Shown: positions 17,042 to 26,050 of the stretch, one piece after another | Layout: the number at the start of each line of letters is the position of its first letter | Position numbering within the stretch: position 1 is the first letter of the stretch | Assembly: GCF_001941625.1 (NCBI RefSeq) | Contig: NZ_CP016076.1 | Location: 992,001-1,056,000, forward strand | Length of the DNA: 64,000 bases | Direction: 5' to 3' | Source: Actinoalloteichus fjordicus | Lineage (GTDB): Bacteria; Actinomycetota; Actinomycetes; Mycobacteriales; Pseudonocardiaceae | Notes under the pieces: model-generated | Databases searched by the model: none | The model's input: only the letters and a program-made list of their open reading frames with translations | Told to the model about the DNA's origin: nothing | Translations under genes and position numbers: made by a program

Positions 17042-17911
17042 GTGCGCATCGATCTGCATACCCATTCGACGGCGTCGGACGGCAGCGACGCTCCCGAGGA
17101 ACTGGTCCGCCTTGCGGCACTGGCCGGCCTCGACGTCGTGGCGTTGACCGACCACGACACGACCGCAGGCTGGGACCGGGCCACCGCCGCCCTGCCCGCC
17201 GGACTGCGGCTCGTTCCCGGTGCCGAGCTCTCCTGCGCGGCCCGCGACGAGACCGGCGGACCCGTCACGGTCCACCTGCTCGCCTACCTCTTCGACCCCA
17301 CCGCATCGGAGATCGTCGAGGAGCAGGCCCGGCTGCGCGCGGAGCGCCGGACCAGGCTGCGGCTGATGGCGGAGCGGATGGTGGAACAGGGACACCCCAT
17401 CGACGTCCCCGCGCTCTTCGCCGCTCTCCCGCCCGATGCGCCTGCGGGCCGACCTCATCTCGCCAGGGCGCTGATGCAGGCAGGCGTGGTCGAGAGCGTG
17501 GACGAGGCGTTCCGGCGTTTCCTGGGCACCGGCGGACGATTTCACCTCGGCCGCACCGACACTCCGGTGCTGCGGGCCGTGGAGATGATCCGCCGTGCAG
17601 GCGGGGCGACCGTGTTGGCGCACCCCTTCGCGAGGAGCCGAGGCCCGGTGGTCGATGCGCAGACCATCGCGGAGCTGGCGGAGGCCGGTCTCGCGGGCGT
17701 CGAGGTCGACCACCCGGATCACGATCTGCCGACCAGGCGAGAACTGCGCGGCCTCGCGGGCGAACTGGGCCTGTTGACCACCGGTTCCAGCGATTATCAC
17801 GGGACGAACAAGACCCTCAGCCTCGGCGAGGAGACCACCGACCCGGCGCAGTTCGAGGCTCTGGTTGCACAGACCAGCGGCACCGAGGTGCGGGTCGGTC
17901 TCGGACGGTGA
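17042..17911 (+). CDS. PHP-domain phosphoesterase (RNase AM / nucleoside bisphosphate phosphatase-like)
   Basis: This 289-residue protein has an intact PHP metal site: DLHTHSTASDGS at 4-15, LTDHDT near 35, GAELS near 60, LAHPF near 195 and SSDYHG near 258. The length and order match YciV/TrpH-type enzymes, which remove phosphate from 3',5'-bisphosphates or trim RNA 5' ends. The start is GTG at 17042. The next gene begins 46 bases downstream on the same strand. Confidence 0.88.
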   Translation: MRIDLHTHSTASDGSDAPEELVRLAALAGLDVVALTDHDTTAGWDRATAALPAGLRLVPGAELSCAARDETGGPVTVHLLAYLFDPTASEIVEEQARLRAERRTRLRLMAERMVEQGHPIDVPALFAALPPDAPAGRPHLARALMQAGVVESVDEAFRRFLGTGGRFHLGRTDTPVLRAVEMIRRAGGATVLAHPFARSRGPVVDAQTIAELAEAGLAGVEVDHPDHDLPTRRELRGLAGELGLLTTGSSDYHGTNKTLSLGEETTDPAQFEALVAQTSGTEVRVGLGR

Positions 17912-17945
17912 CGATCCCGCCGATGTCCACACCCGCGCTGCCGGC

Positions 17946-17951
17946 TACGGT
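17946..17951 (+). promoter_or_regulatory. -10 hexamer for a leaderless nuclease transcript
   Basis: TACGGT followed by 6 bases and GTG at 17958. It supports that GTG as the start over the ATG at 17979, whose GGAGGG would be only 2-3 bases away. Confidence 0.45.
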
Positions 17952-17957
17952 GTCCTG

Positions 17958-18785
17958 GTGCAGTTGGGCCTGGAGGGAATGCCGAGCAGACTGGTACGGG
18001 TGACCCCGGCCAGGCTGGCCCGCTGGGCGGACTGCCCTCGTCGCTATCGGCTGACCTATCTGGACCGCCCGGCGCCTGCCAGAGGCGGCGCCTGGGCACA
18101 CAGCACCCTCGGCGCCGTCGTGCACAACGCCTTGCGCGCGATCTTCGCGATGCCTGGTCGAGGCCGGACGCTCGCGGCTGCGTCGGCGGAGATCCGACGA
18201 CACTGGAAGAGCGACGGCTTCCGGGACGCGGCGCAGGCCGCCGACTACCGCGAGCGGGCGGAGAACTGGGTCTCGGACTACGTCGAGGACGCCGACCCCG
18301 ATCTGGAACCCGTCGCCCTGGAGCGCTGGGTCTCCGCGTCTGCCGGGACGATCGTGGCGGAGGGGCGCGTCGATCGCATCGACGCCCGCGGCGGCGAACT
18401 CGTCGTCGTCGACTACAAGACCGGCAGGCACGGCGTCACCGTGGACGATGCCAGGGACTCCCAGGCACTGGCCCTGTACGCGTTGGCGGCGCGACGGACC
18501 CTGCGCAGACCGTGCAGGCGGGTGGAACTCCACCACCTGCCCACCGGTTCGGTGCAGTCCTGGGAGCACGACGAGTCCTCGATGGACGAGCATCTGAATC
18601 GGGCCTCGGCGACGGCCGAGCAGTTGCAGTCGGCCTCGGACGATCTGAGCGCGGGCGGCGACGCGGACCGGCTGTTTCCGACGAGGGCAGGCCGTCGATG
18701 CTCCTGGTGCGAGTTCCGGAACTCCTGTGCGGACGGCCGCGCCGCCGCGCCGCCGCTGGACTCGTGGGCGCTGCTCCGACCGTGA
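17958..18785 (+). CDS. RecB-family PD-(D/E)XK nuclease with FeS-type cysteines
   Basis: The 275-residue product carries a Cas4/AddB-like arrangement: a first Cys in WADCPRRYRL near 26, nuclease motifs GRVDRID and VVDYKTG near 135-155, and a C-terminal CSWCEFRNSC cluster near 252. Together these give the four cysteines expected for a [4Fe-4S] cluster stapling the nuclease fold. LGAVVHNALRAIF near 52 is the family's helix with the conserved His. It should act on single-stranded DNA ends. No helicase partner is adjacent, though AdnAB is encoded 18 kb away with the same architecture. Confidence 0.85.
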   Translation: MQLGLEGMPSRLVRVTPARLARWADCPRRYRLTYLDRPAPARGGAWAHSTLGAVVHNALRAIFAMPGRGRTLAAASAEIRRHWKSDGFRDAAQAADYRERAENWVSDYVEDADPDLEPVALERWVSASAGTIVAEGRVDRIDARGGELVVVDYKTGRHGVTVDDARDSQALALYALAARRTLRRPCRRVELHHLPTGSVQSWEHDESSMDEHLNRASATAEQLQSASDDLSAGGDADRLFPTRAGRRCSWCEFRNSCADGRAAAPPLDSWALLRP

Positions 18786-18789
18786 GCAG

Positions 18790-19119
18790 ATGATCATGGC
18801 GATGACTTCGGGTTCGAAGACGGTGAGAATGACCGAGCAGGCGAGCATGGCGGGCAGGCTGTTGCGCGGGGTGAGCGGCGCGATCACTGCGGGGCTCGTG
18901 ATCCTGGCGCTGACGATGATCATCGCCCAGCTGGTGGCGACGAGAGCCAGCTATCCGGGACCGGGGTGGGCGGTGGTTGTCGTGCACCTGCTGTTCGCGA
19001 TCGGTGCCGTGCTGCTGCAACGCGCCTCGGACCGGCGACGGACCGCGGTTCGCTGGTGGGGCCCGCTGATCGTCCTGGTCCTGGCAGGCGCGCTGCTGTG
19101 GTTCTGGTGGTGGCAGTGA
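18790..19119 (+). CDS. Small actinobacterial membrane protein, unknown function
   Basis: Starting at ATG 18790 (ATGs at 18796 and 18802 are alternatives) the product has 109 residues: a short cytosolic part with MTEQASMAGRLLRG, then three hydrophobic segments at about 30-50, 60-76 and 86-108, ending in WFWWWQ. It begins 4 bases after the nuclease stop and is probably co-transcribed. No catalytic residues are seen. Confidence 0.6.
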   Translation: MIMAMTSGSKTVRMTEQASMAGRLLRGVSGAITAGLVILALTMIIAQLVATRASYPGPGWAVVVVHLLFAIGAVLLQRASDRRRTAVRWWGPLIVLVLAGALLWFWWWQ

Positions 19120-19738
19120 CCGCTCTCGCGGTGCTCTGACCCGTGAGGGCGTGGCCGACGCCGCGGGTGTGCCGTCGTCGCGGATCGGACAGCTCTCCCG
19201 GCGGCAGTGCCGGGGTGGCGTGTTTCGAAGAGGGTGGGATCGGGCGAACCGTTCATGTTCGGCCGGACCGTGCGTGGGGCACCGCCGGCTTCTCCCGCCG
19301 TCTCGTCGTCGAAGGACGTCGATCGGTGCCTGGTGACGAGCGGCTCTGGTCGGTCGGCGATGCGACCGCGCCTCGGCTGCGATCGGGACGACGGCCGAGC
19401 CGTGCGCGGCAGACGGACATCGGTGTCGAGACTCGCCCGGCGCTGCGCTGATCGAGGCGGACCCCGGCGGTACCGGGTCTCGATGTCCCGGATGCACCGG
19501 AGAGCATCGCGCGCCGCCGAGCATCGTGTCGCGCCGAGCAGGCGAACTCTTGATCGGATCGCGCGCCGCCGACCCGCGACGATGCCGATGCGCGCGAGTC
19601 CTGTCCGGATGAGCGTGGCCGGTGAGAGGTGCGTGGCAGGCAGCCCACTCGGCGTGACCAACGGCCCGCCTGCCGCGGATCTGCGGAGCTGTGCATCGAG
19701 CGGTGACGCTGCGTCGACACTCGAGGGTGGTCCCGCCG
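19120..19738. other. Intergenic region between convergent genes
   Basis: About 620 bases. A small ACCGC/GCGGT hairpin follows the membrane-protein stop. Open frames on both strands are Arg/Ser-rich, lack starts with ribosome sites and look like GC artefacts. I see no gene. Confidence 0.45.
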
Positions 19739-20626
19739 TCAGGCGATCCAACGCCGCCAAGTGGACAGCAGCACCGCCAGCAGGCCCGCCGGGTTCTCCG
19801 TGTTCGGACTGTGCCCGGCGGAGTCGATCAGGACGAACTCGCCGTCGAGACGCCGGGCCATGTCTCGCTGGGTGTCGATCGACCAGGCATCGTCGTCCAC
19901 ACCGGACGACACCAGGACGGGGGTCCCGGCCCTCGTGAGCGCGGTCGCCAGCTCGGCGACGCGGTCGGGTTCGTGTCGCAGTCCGTCGGCCATGCCGAGC
20001 AGGCTCGCGGGCGACGAGGCCAGGAAGCGCCTCCGCAGGTACGCCCGCAGCTCGGCGGGCTGTGCCTGGCGGGCGGGCGACGCGGTGTCCTGTGCGTCGC
20101 GCAGACGCTCGGCGGCCTCGATGCCGTGTTCGACCAGGATGGGCTCGCCCAGGTCCAGGGTCTGTCGCCGAGGTCCGGGCGGCAGGGCGCCCGGACCGGT
20201 GTCGAGCAGCACCAGGCCGTCGACCGGTGCGCCCGCCAGGACCGCTCCCCGTGCGACCAGTCCGCCGTAGGAGTGGCCCAGCAGGATCAGCGGCCGTCCC
20301 GCTACCCGCAGATCCTCGATGAGCTTCGCGACCACCTCGCCGAGCGGCAGGGGCAGATGGTCGGCTCGATCCGGCAGGGCCTGCGATTCGAACTGGCCGG
20401 GCAGGTCCACCGCCACCGTGTCGAAGCCCGCCTCGGCCAGCGGGTCCAGCAGCGGCGCGAAGTCCTCCTTGGCGCCCGTGTAACCGGGCACCAGCACGAT
20501 GGTCGCCTTCGGCGTCCGGCCGGTGGCCGGGCGGGCGCGCAGCGCGGCCAGTTCGCCGGGCCCGCCGGGCAGCCTGACGTGCTCGGCGTGGTGCGGGGAG
20601 ATCTGGGAGGCACGAAGGACGGTCAC
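19739..20626 (-). CDS. Alpha/beta-hydrolase fold protein
   Basis: The 295-residue protein has the hydrolase signature: an oxyanion-side motif LVPGYTGAKEDF near 45, the nucleophile elbow GHSYGGL near 118, an acid near 245 (SSGVDDDAWS) and a terminal His in DSAGHSPNTENP near 270. A helical cap lies at about 150-215. The substrate cannot be deduced. The start is GTG at 20626, 97 bases after the stop of the beta-propeller gene on the same strand, so the two may form a unit. Confidence 0.82.
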   Translation of the reverse strand: MTVLRASQISPHHAEHVRLPGGPGELAALRARPATGRTPKATIVLVPGYTGAKEDFAPLLDPLAEAGFDTVAVDLPGQFESQALPDRADHLPLPLGEVVAKLIEDLRVAGRPLILLGHSYGGLVARGAVLAGAPVDGLVLLDTGPGALPPGPRRQTLDLGEPILVEHGIEAAERLRDAQDTASPARQAQPAELRAYLRRRFLASSPASLLGMADGLRHEPDRVAELATALTRAGTPVLVSSGVDDDAWSIDTQRDMARRLDGEFVLIDSAGHSPNTENPAGLLAVLLSTWRRWIA

Positions 20627-20723
20627 GCATTCGAGTCTGCCGCATCGACTCGGCGATCGGGAGAGGTGTTCGCCTGCCCCGAGCCGCCGCGTCGCGACGC
20701 GGCATCGAACGGCCTAGCCCGCC

Positions 20724-21932
20724 TCAGCGCAGCGCGACGAGCGTGTCACCGCGTTGTTCGAGCAGGATCGGACCGATCGAGTCCATGACGATCGGCCCGT
20801 CGTGGTCGCCGCGATCGACGGGGAAGTCACCGAGCCGTTCGCCGGTGGCCGGGTCCAGCACGGCGAGGCCGTCGGGGACCGGGACGAGCAGGACTCCCGC
20901 GAACGACGTGCCTGCGCCCATGGTTTCCGACATCGTCCAGAGCAGGCGGCCGTCTTCGGCGGACAGCGCCGCGGTCGAGCCGCCCGCATGCCAGAAGACG
21001 TGCTCGTCGGTGATCGTCGTGAGCGGCACCGACGACGTGGACTCGGCGAACTGCTCCCCGGTGAACGGCAGCGGGAAGTGGTCGGTCCGGAGGCCCTCGG
21101 AGTCGTAGACGGTCAGGGTGGGCGGGCTCGGCGTGGCGATGACGGTGAACACGTCGGAGGTCGCGACCAGCGCCGCGTCCGCCTCGTCCAGCGGGACGCT
21201 GAAGTCCTCCTCCGGCTCGTCGTTGTCCTCCGGCCTGGCCGACAGCACCGTGAGCCGCTCGTTGGCGTCCTCGGCGCAGCGCTCGATGACGGCGAGTCGG
21301 GCCTCGCCCGCGGCGAAGGCACGGTGTTCGCAGTCGACTCTCGGCTGCCGGTCGGGATTGACCAGCGCGGGAACTCGGCCGTACTGGAGGGTCCGTACGA
21401 GGTTGGAGCCCCACACCTCGGTGATGTGCCTGCCGGTCGCGGTCAGGTAGGTGCCGTCGCCGAGCAGCGAGGTGCCCGGCTCGGCGTCGGTGTTGCGCTG
21501 GGGGCCGCGCTCCCCGGTGTCACCCTCCAGCGAGGTGACCTCGCTGCAGTTGCGCGATTTCCGATAGACCGCGACGGCGCGGTCCCACTGCGCACCCACC
21601 GTGCACAGGGGCAGGTCTCGTTCGTAGCTCCACCGCTCCTCGCCGCTGAACGGATCGAGTCCTCGAACGGCGCTGCCCGCACCGACGACGACCGAGGGGC
21701 CCGCCACCGCAGGTCGATCGGTGGCAGGACTCGGTGCGCTCCACACCTCCGCGAGGGAGGGGGGAAGGCCGGTGGGCGGGGCGGGAACCTCGGCGGGCTC
21801 CGACGCCGTCCGCAGCGTGGTCGCCCGCAGGTCTCCGGTGTGCCACGACACAGCCCCCACCACGAGGGCGGTGACGACGATCAGCCCGACGACCAGCACG
21901 TCGACCTTCGTTCGTCGTTCTGGTCGAACCAT
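20724..21932 (-). CDS. Membrane-anchored PQQ-like beta-propeller protein (Rv3212-like)
   Basis: The 402-residue product has one N-terminal membrane anchor (VDVLVVGLIVVTALVVGAVSW, about 10-30) and an extracytoplasmic propeller. Blades carry the repeated motif GLDPFSGEERWSYE, ALSAEDGRLLWTM and VLDPATGERLGDF. Two cysteine pairs (CTVGAQ/NCSEV and DCEHRAF/RCAEDA) may form disulfides. It lies 54 bases after rhlE on the same strand, the neighbour relation I recall for M. tuberculosis Rv3211/Rv3212. Its function is unknown; a scaffold or sensor role is a guess. Confidence 0.75.
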   Translation of the reverse strand: MVRPERRTKVDVLVVGLIVVTALVVGAVSWHTGDLRATTLRTASEPAEVPAPPTGLPPSLAEVWSAPSPATDRPAVAGPSVVVGAGSAVRGLDPFSGEERWSYERDLPLCTVGAQWDRAVAVYRKSRNCSEVTSLEGDTGERGPQRNTDAEPGTSLLGDGTYLTATGRHITEVWGSNLVRTLQYGRVPALVNPDRQPRVDCEHRAFAAGEARLAVIERCAEDANERLTVLSARPEDNDEPEEDFSVPLDEADAALVATSDVFTVIATPSPPTLTVYDSEGLRTDHFPLPFTGEQFAESTSSVPLTTITDEHVFWHAGGSTAALSAEDGRLLWTMSETMGAGTSFAGVLLVPVPDGLAVLDPATGERLGDFPVDRGDHDGPIVMDSIGPILLEQRGDTLVALR

Positions 21933-21986
21933 CTCCCACCCCGGCTGTCCTCGCCGCGAGGGTCCTCATCGCCCCGCGCTCGACGT

Positions 21987-23747
21987 TCAGTCTGCCGGTC
22001 GCTCCGCCGAGGCCTCGGTGCCGGTGTCACCCGCGCCGTCGGTCTGCCCGCCCCGACGTCGCCGCCTGCGCCTGCGCGACCGCTCCGGGGAGGACGACTC
22101 CGGTCCGGAGTTGTCCGGCGACCGGGTCTCGCCACCGTGCTCCTGCGACTCGTCCACCGAGACGCCGCCACGCGTGCGGCGCCGGGACCGGCTCCGCCGG
22201 GGCGAGCTGCGGGGGATCTCCTCATCCGCTGCCGCCGGGGTCTCCGAGGGCCGGTCTTCGGCGGATCGGGTGCCCTCGCCTGCGCCGCCTCGGCTCGGCT
22301 TGCGCCCACTGCGCTGCCTGTTGCGTCGCCCGCCGGAGCTCAGCTCCTCGACCGGCTCGGCGTCCAGGCCCTCCCTGGTCCGCTTGCCCAACGGCAGCCT
22401 GCCGCTGACGGACTCGGGGATGTTGATGTCGGTGAAGAGGTGCTCGGAGGTGGAGTAGGTCTCCACCGGCGCGGGGATGCCCAGCTTCAGCGCCTCGTCG
22501 ATGAGCTTCCAGCGCGGTTCCTCGTCCCAGTCCACCAGCGTGACCGCGACGCCCTCGCGCCCGGCCCGTCCGGTTCGACCGATCCGGTGCACGTAGGTCT
22601 TCTCGTCATCGGGACACTGGTAGTTGATGACGTGCGTGACGCCCGCGACGTCGATGCCTCGTGCGGCGACGTCGGTGGCGACCAGGATGTCGACCTTGCC
22701 CGCTCGGAAGGCGCGCAGCGCCTGCTCGCGGGCGCCCTGGCCCAGATCGCCGTGCACGGCGGCGGCGGCGAATCCGCGTTCGCTCAGCTCGTCGGAGATC
22801 TTCTGCGCCGTCCGCTTGGTGCGGGTGAAGATCATGCTGAGCCCGCGGTCGGCTGCCTGCATGACGCGCGCGAGCAGCTCCACCTTGTCCAGCGCGTGTG
22901 CCCGATAGACGAACTGCCGGGTGCGCTCGTGGATCGCGCCCGCGTCGACCTCCTCGGCCCTGATGTGGGTCGGCTGAGTGAGGAAGGTCCTGGCCAGGGT
23001 GATGATCGGACCGGGCATCGTGGCGGAGAAGAGCATCGTCTGCCGCTCGTCCGGCACCATGCGCAGGATGCGCTCGATGTCCGGCAGGAATCCCAGGTCG
23101 AGCATCTCGTCCGCCTCGTCCAGGACGAGGTTGCGGATCTTGCCCAGCACCAGGTGACGCTGTTCCGCGAGGTCGAGGAGCCTGCCCGGCGTGCCGATCA
23201 CGATGTCGACGCCGGTGCGCAGCGCCTGGATCTGCGGCTCGTAGGGCCTGCCGCCATAGACGGCGAGGGTGCGGACGCCGAGGTGGCGGCCCGCGTCGTT
23301 GATGTCGCGCGTGACCTGGAGACACAGCTCGCGGGTCGGCACGACCACCAGTGCCTGCGGCGTCCCGTCGCCGGGCAGCTCGGCGCGCTGCAACAGTGGG
23401 ATGCCGAAGCCCAACGTCTTGCCGGTGCCGGTGCGGGCCTGCCCGATGACGTCCTCGCCCTGCAGGGCGAGGGGCAGGGTCAGTTCCTGAATGGCGAACG
23501 CACGTTCGATCCCCGCCTCGGCGAGGGCTCGGACGATGTCCGGGTGGACGCCCAACTCCGCGAAGGTGGACGCTTGTACGGGCGTCTCGGCCGCGGGTTG
23601 CAGCGGATGGGACGGGTCTCCCTCGGGGAGGCCGGTCTGGCTGTGATCCAGCCTTCTCAGGTCGGTGTCATCGTTTTCGTCGATGTCCGGGCGCTCATTC
23701 TCTGTGCGGATGGTCAGGGGGATCGCCTCTCTCGTACCAGCGCGCAC
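21987..23747 (-). CDS. rhlE: DEAD-box RNA helicase RhlE-like
   Basis: The helicase core shows a Q-motif (FAIQELTLPLAL), Walker A ARTGTGKT, PTREL, DEAD (LVLDEADEML), SAT, ARGIDVAGV and HRIGRTGRAGR. The tail after about residue 420 is disordered and rich in Arg, Ser and Glu, ending in an RRRRRRRRGG stretch, typical of RNA-chaperone tails. Start choice is open: GTG 23747 has a poor ribosome site, whereas CTG 23717 follows AGAGAGG at 8-base spacing. Either precedes the conserved TFAELGVHPD. It is divergent from the ferritin-like gene. Role: RNA unwinding in ribosome assembly or decay (family knowledge). Confidence 0.88.
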   Translation of the reverse strand: MRAGTREAIPLTIRTENERPDIDENDDTDLRRLDHSQTGLPEGDPSHPLQPAAETPVQASTFAELGVHPDIVRALAEAGIERAFAIQELTLPLALQGEDVIGQARTGTGKTLGFGIPLLQRAELPGDGTPQALVVVPTRELCLQVTRDINDAGRHLGVRTLAVYGGRPYEPQIQALRTGVDIVIGTPGRLLDLAEQRHLVLGKIRNLVLDEADEMLDLGFLPDIERILRMVPDERQTMLFSATMPGPIITLARTFLTQPTHIRAEEVDAGAIHERTRQFVYRAHALDKVELLARVMQAADRGLSMIFTRTKRTAQKISDELSERGFAAAAVHGDLGQGAREQALRAFRAGKVDILVATDVAARGIDVAGVTHVINYQCPDDEKTYVHRIGRTGRAGREGVAVTLVDWDEEPRWKLIDEALKLGIPAPVETYSTSEHLFTDINIPESVSGRLPLGKRTREGLDAEPVEELSSGGRRNRQRSGRKPSRGGAGEGTRSAEDRPSETPAAADEEIPRSSPRRSRSRRRTRGGVSVDESQEHGGETRSPDNSGPESSSPERSRRRRRRRRGGQTDGAGDTGTEASAERPAD

Positions 23748-24052
23748 GGCCCTGGTGAAGCCGCTCGACCGTCGTCGGCACATTCGAGAGTCTCGTGTGC
23801 CGGGCGCGGGAGGGCCGAGACGACAGTGCGCGCGCCCTTTCGCGTGACGGTTGACCGCCACCGCTTGTTCCTGCACGACCGCTCGCTGCCGCTCTCGCGA
23901 CGCCCGACCCATCCGATGGGCCGACCCGTGGCGCGGCGAACTGCCTCTGCATCGCAACCCAGCCTACCTGGACATCCCATGCCGATGAAGCATCAGCTGC
24001 GCTCGGGTCTCGCAGGTGTGACGCAAGCCCTCCGATGGCTAGGGTGCTAGGC
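23748..24052. other. Divergent promoter region rhlE / ferritin-like gene
   Basis: About 305 bases. For the rightward gene, GTGACG (24018-24023), a 16-base spacer and TAGGGT (24040-24045) lie 7 bases before the ATG, indicating a leaderless transcript. For rhlE no promoter stands out. Confidence 0.5.
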
Positions 24053-24739
24053 ATGACCGAGGCTGATCAACAGGCGGTGTCCGGAAGCTCACCGGGCGAG
24101 GCCATTCCCGAGGGCGCCATCGACCTGCTCGGGGTCATCGCGTACGGCGAGCTGTCCGCCTTCGACCGACTCGCAGAGGACTCCAGGATCGCGCCGACGC
24201 TGGAAGGGCGAGCCGCGCTGGCCAGCATGGCGGCGGCCGAGATCGGTCACTATCGGACTCTCGACGAGTACCTGGCGGGTCGGGGGCACTCGCTGCCCGT
24301 CGCCATGCGGCCCTTCATCGCGCCGATCGACCGGTTCCATGCCTCCACCGCCCCGAAGACCTGGCTGGAGTCGCTGGTCAAGGCGTATGTCGGCGACGGG
24401 CTGGCCGCCGACTTCTATCGGGAGATCGGCAACCTGCTCGATTCGCCGCTCAAGGAACTCGTGCAGGAGGTGCTGGCCGACACCGGGCACTCGGCCTTCG
24501 CCGAGCGGGAGGTCCAGGCGGCGTGTGCGGCGGATCGGACCGTGCGAGACCGGCTCACACTGTGGGGCAGGCGACTGCTCGGCGAGGCCGTCACGCAGGC
24601 TCAGTACGTGGCCGCCGAGCGAGACGGTCTCACCGAGCTGATCATCCGGGGCAGCGGTGACCTGGCAGGCATCGGGGCACTGCTGCGCAGGCTCCAGAAC
24701 AGCCACACGAAGCGGATGGCGGCGCTGGGCTTGGGCTGA
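24053..24739 (+). CDS. Ferritin-like diiron-domain protein (Rv3210c-like)
   Basis: From ATG 24053, the leaderless start 7 bases after TAGGGT, the product has 228 residues. It is all-helical with paired acidic/His metal motifs of a four-helix bundle: [11 protein letters not shown] near 31, an ExxH pair in [14 protein letters not shown] near 62, [13 protein letters not shown] near 112 and [12 protein letters not shown] near 142. Such domains bind two iron atoms and include tRNA-modifying hydroxylases (MiaE). Substrate is not evident. The neighbour relation to rhlE is as I recall in mycobacteria. Confidence 0.75.
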   Translation: MTEADQQAVSGSSPGEAIPEGAIDLLGVIAYGELSAFDRLAEDSRIAPTLEGRAALASMAAAEIGHYRTLDEYLAGRGHSLPVAMRPFIAPIDRFHASTAPKTWLESLVKAYVGDGLAADFYREIGNLLDSPLKELVQEVLADTGHSAFAEREVQAACAADRTVRDRLTLWGRRLLGEAVTQAQYVAAERDGLTELIIRGSGDLAGIGALLRRLQNSHTKRMAALGLG

Positions 24740-25143
24740 GGTGCCCGCGGGCGTGGCGGGCCCCGGCCGGGGTGCACGAGTTCTTCGTGTCTGCGGCGAC
24801 CGACGAGTCGGGCGTGTCTCGTCGGGATCGGGGAGTCGGCCGGGACAGACGGTGCGGCTGGGACAGACGGTGCCGGGGTTTCCCGTCAGACGCCGTCTCG
24901 ACGTGTCGGGGCTCGCTCAGGACGCCGCCGCAGGTGATCGATCGAATCGGCGATCCCTCGAACGCGGCTGATCGGGCAGGGCCTGCCGGGACTGCGGACG
25001 GCAGCCTGCCTGCGCGTCACCCGCCGGTCGTCGTGACGGCTGCCGGGCGGACCGCCTTGACGGTGTCTGGGGCTGCGCGTCGCCCGCGCCGTGCTGGACT
25101 AGCCTGGCCGGGAAACCGTGCAGTTCGACGACCGGAGGTCGGC
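24740..25143. other. Intergenic region with a short direct repeat
   Basis: About 400 bases. The word GGGACAGACGGTGC occurs twice in tandem near 24841-24875. TAGCCT at 25100-25105 may be the -10 element of the DUF3107 gene. I see no supported gene. Confidence 0.4.
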
Positions 25144-25374
25144 GTGGAGGTAAAGATCGGCGTCGCGGACAGCTCTCGGGAGCTAGTCCTGACCAGCTCG
25201 CAGTCGCCGGATGAGGTGGAGACGCTCATCACCGATGCACTGGGTGACAAGCAGGGTCTGCTCACCCTGGTGGATGACAAGGGCAGGCGGTACGTGGTCC
25301 CGACCGGGCGGATCGCCTATATCGAGATCGGCCCGAGCGAAGCGCGACGGGTCGGCTTCGCCGTCAACGGCTGA
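25144..25374 (+). CDS. DUF3107 family protein (TB9.4-like)
   Basis: GTG 25144 has CCGGAGG at 5-base spacing and gives 76 residues, the family's normal size. The sequence VEVKIGVADSSRELVL, the central SPDEVETLI helix and the C-terminal YIEIGPSEARRVGF match the mycobacterial Rv3208A/TB9.4 family. The domain is small, alpha/beta and cytosolic. Its role is unknown, although in mycobacteria it neighbours the same TetR regulator found here. Confidence 0.85.
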   Translation: MEVKIGVADSSRELVLTSSQSPDEVETLITDALGDKQGLLTLVDDKGRRYVVPTGRIAYIEIGPSEARRVGFAVNG

Positions 25375-26050
25375 GCAGGCAGGTGACGGCCGCGACGGCA
25401 GGTTCTGCCATGCCGCGCGGTCCTCACCGGCTCAGGCCGCCGCAGGCGGGTCGCATGACCCGACCGGGGTGGTCCGCAGCCTCGGCAGCCACCGGGTGCT
25501 GCGCTCGGCCTCGGCGCACCCGGCAGCGTCGGCCGCACGGCCCGGCGTCGGCTGAGACGCCGCAGGCGGGCACCGCACACCACGCGCCGCGGCCAGGACA
25601 CGTTCTGCCCGCCGCAGCACGCCTCAGGCGGGCGCCGCAGTATCTCTCGCCGCCGGCCTTCCCACTCGGTTCTCGCCCGCAGACCGGCACTGTGTTCCGG
25701 CAGCGGCTCGCCGCTGTGTTCTCCGCAAGCAGCTCAGCCTGCGGTGTCGCGCTCGGCGGCTCGCCGCTGTGCCGCCTTCGGCGGGATCGCCACTGAGTAT
25801 CTTCTCGGCGGCGCACTGCTGACGGTTCCTCGGGCGGCCGGCCGCTGAGGTCGTCTCTGGGCGGCTCGCCGCTGCTGATGTCTCGTGGGCGGCTCGCCGC
25901 TGCTGGAGTCTCGTGGGCGGCTCGCCGCCGTCGCTCGCCGTGGAGACGACCGGCGCCTGCCCATGGCGGGCCTGGTGACGTCGACTTCGCCGCAGGGGAC
26001 GGGGCGGGCGGTACCGGCTCGCGACGCTGCGAGCCAGCTCCCGGCGCCGG
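25375..26050. other. Repeat-rich intergenic region between DUF3107 and tetR
   Basis: About 675 bases without a supported gene. It contains several GCAGGCGGG-type words between 25440 and 25640 and, further on, a 27/28-base tandem repeat (separate entry). The open frames across it are Arg/Ala/Pro-rich and repeat-driven. Confidence 0.5.
25832..25942 (+). repeat. Degenerate 27/28-bp tandem repeat, four copies
   Basis: Units begin at 25832, 25859, 25887 and 25915, each starting GGGCGGC and continuing TCGCCGCTGCTG. Copies two and three differ at only two positions over 28 bases. A weaker related unit may precede them from about 25804. The repeat lies downstream of both flanking genes' stops (DUF3107 plus strand; tetR minus strand), so it is not in a promoter. 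Confidence 0.7.

Noticed and set aside
19207-19738. Gene in the gap before the alpha/beta hydrolase
   Set aside because: Plus- and minus-strand frames are Arg/Ser-rich, overlap each other, lack ribosome sites and show no domain.
20754-24050. Very long open frame on the plus strand opposite the beta-propeller and rhlE genes
   Set aside because: It is the antisense of well-supported minus-strand genes; high third-position GC leaves the complementary frame free of stops. Its translation is Arg/Gly-rich without domains.
25832-25942. CRISPR array
   Set aside because: The units are directly tandem with no unique spacers, and no cas genes are nearby.
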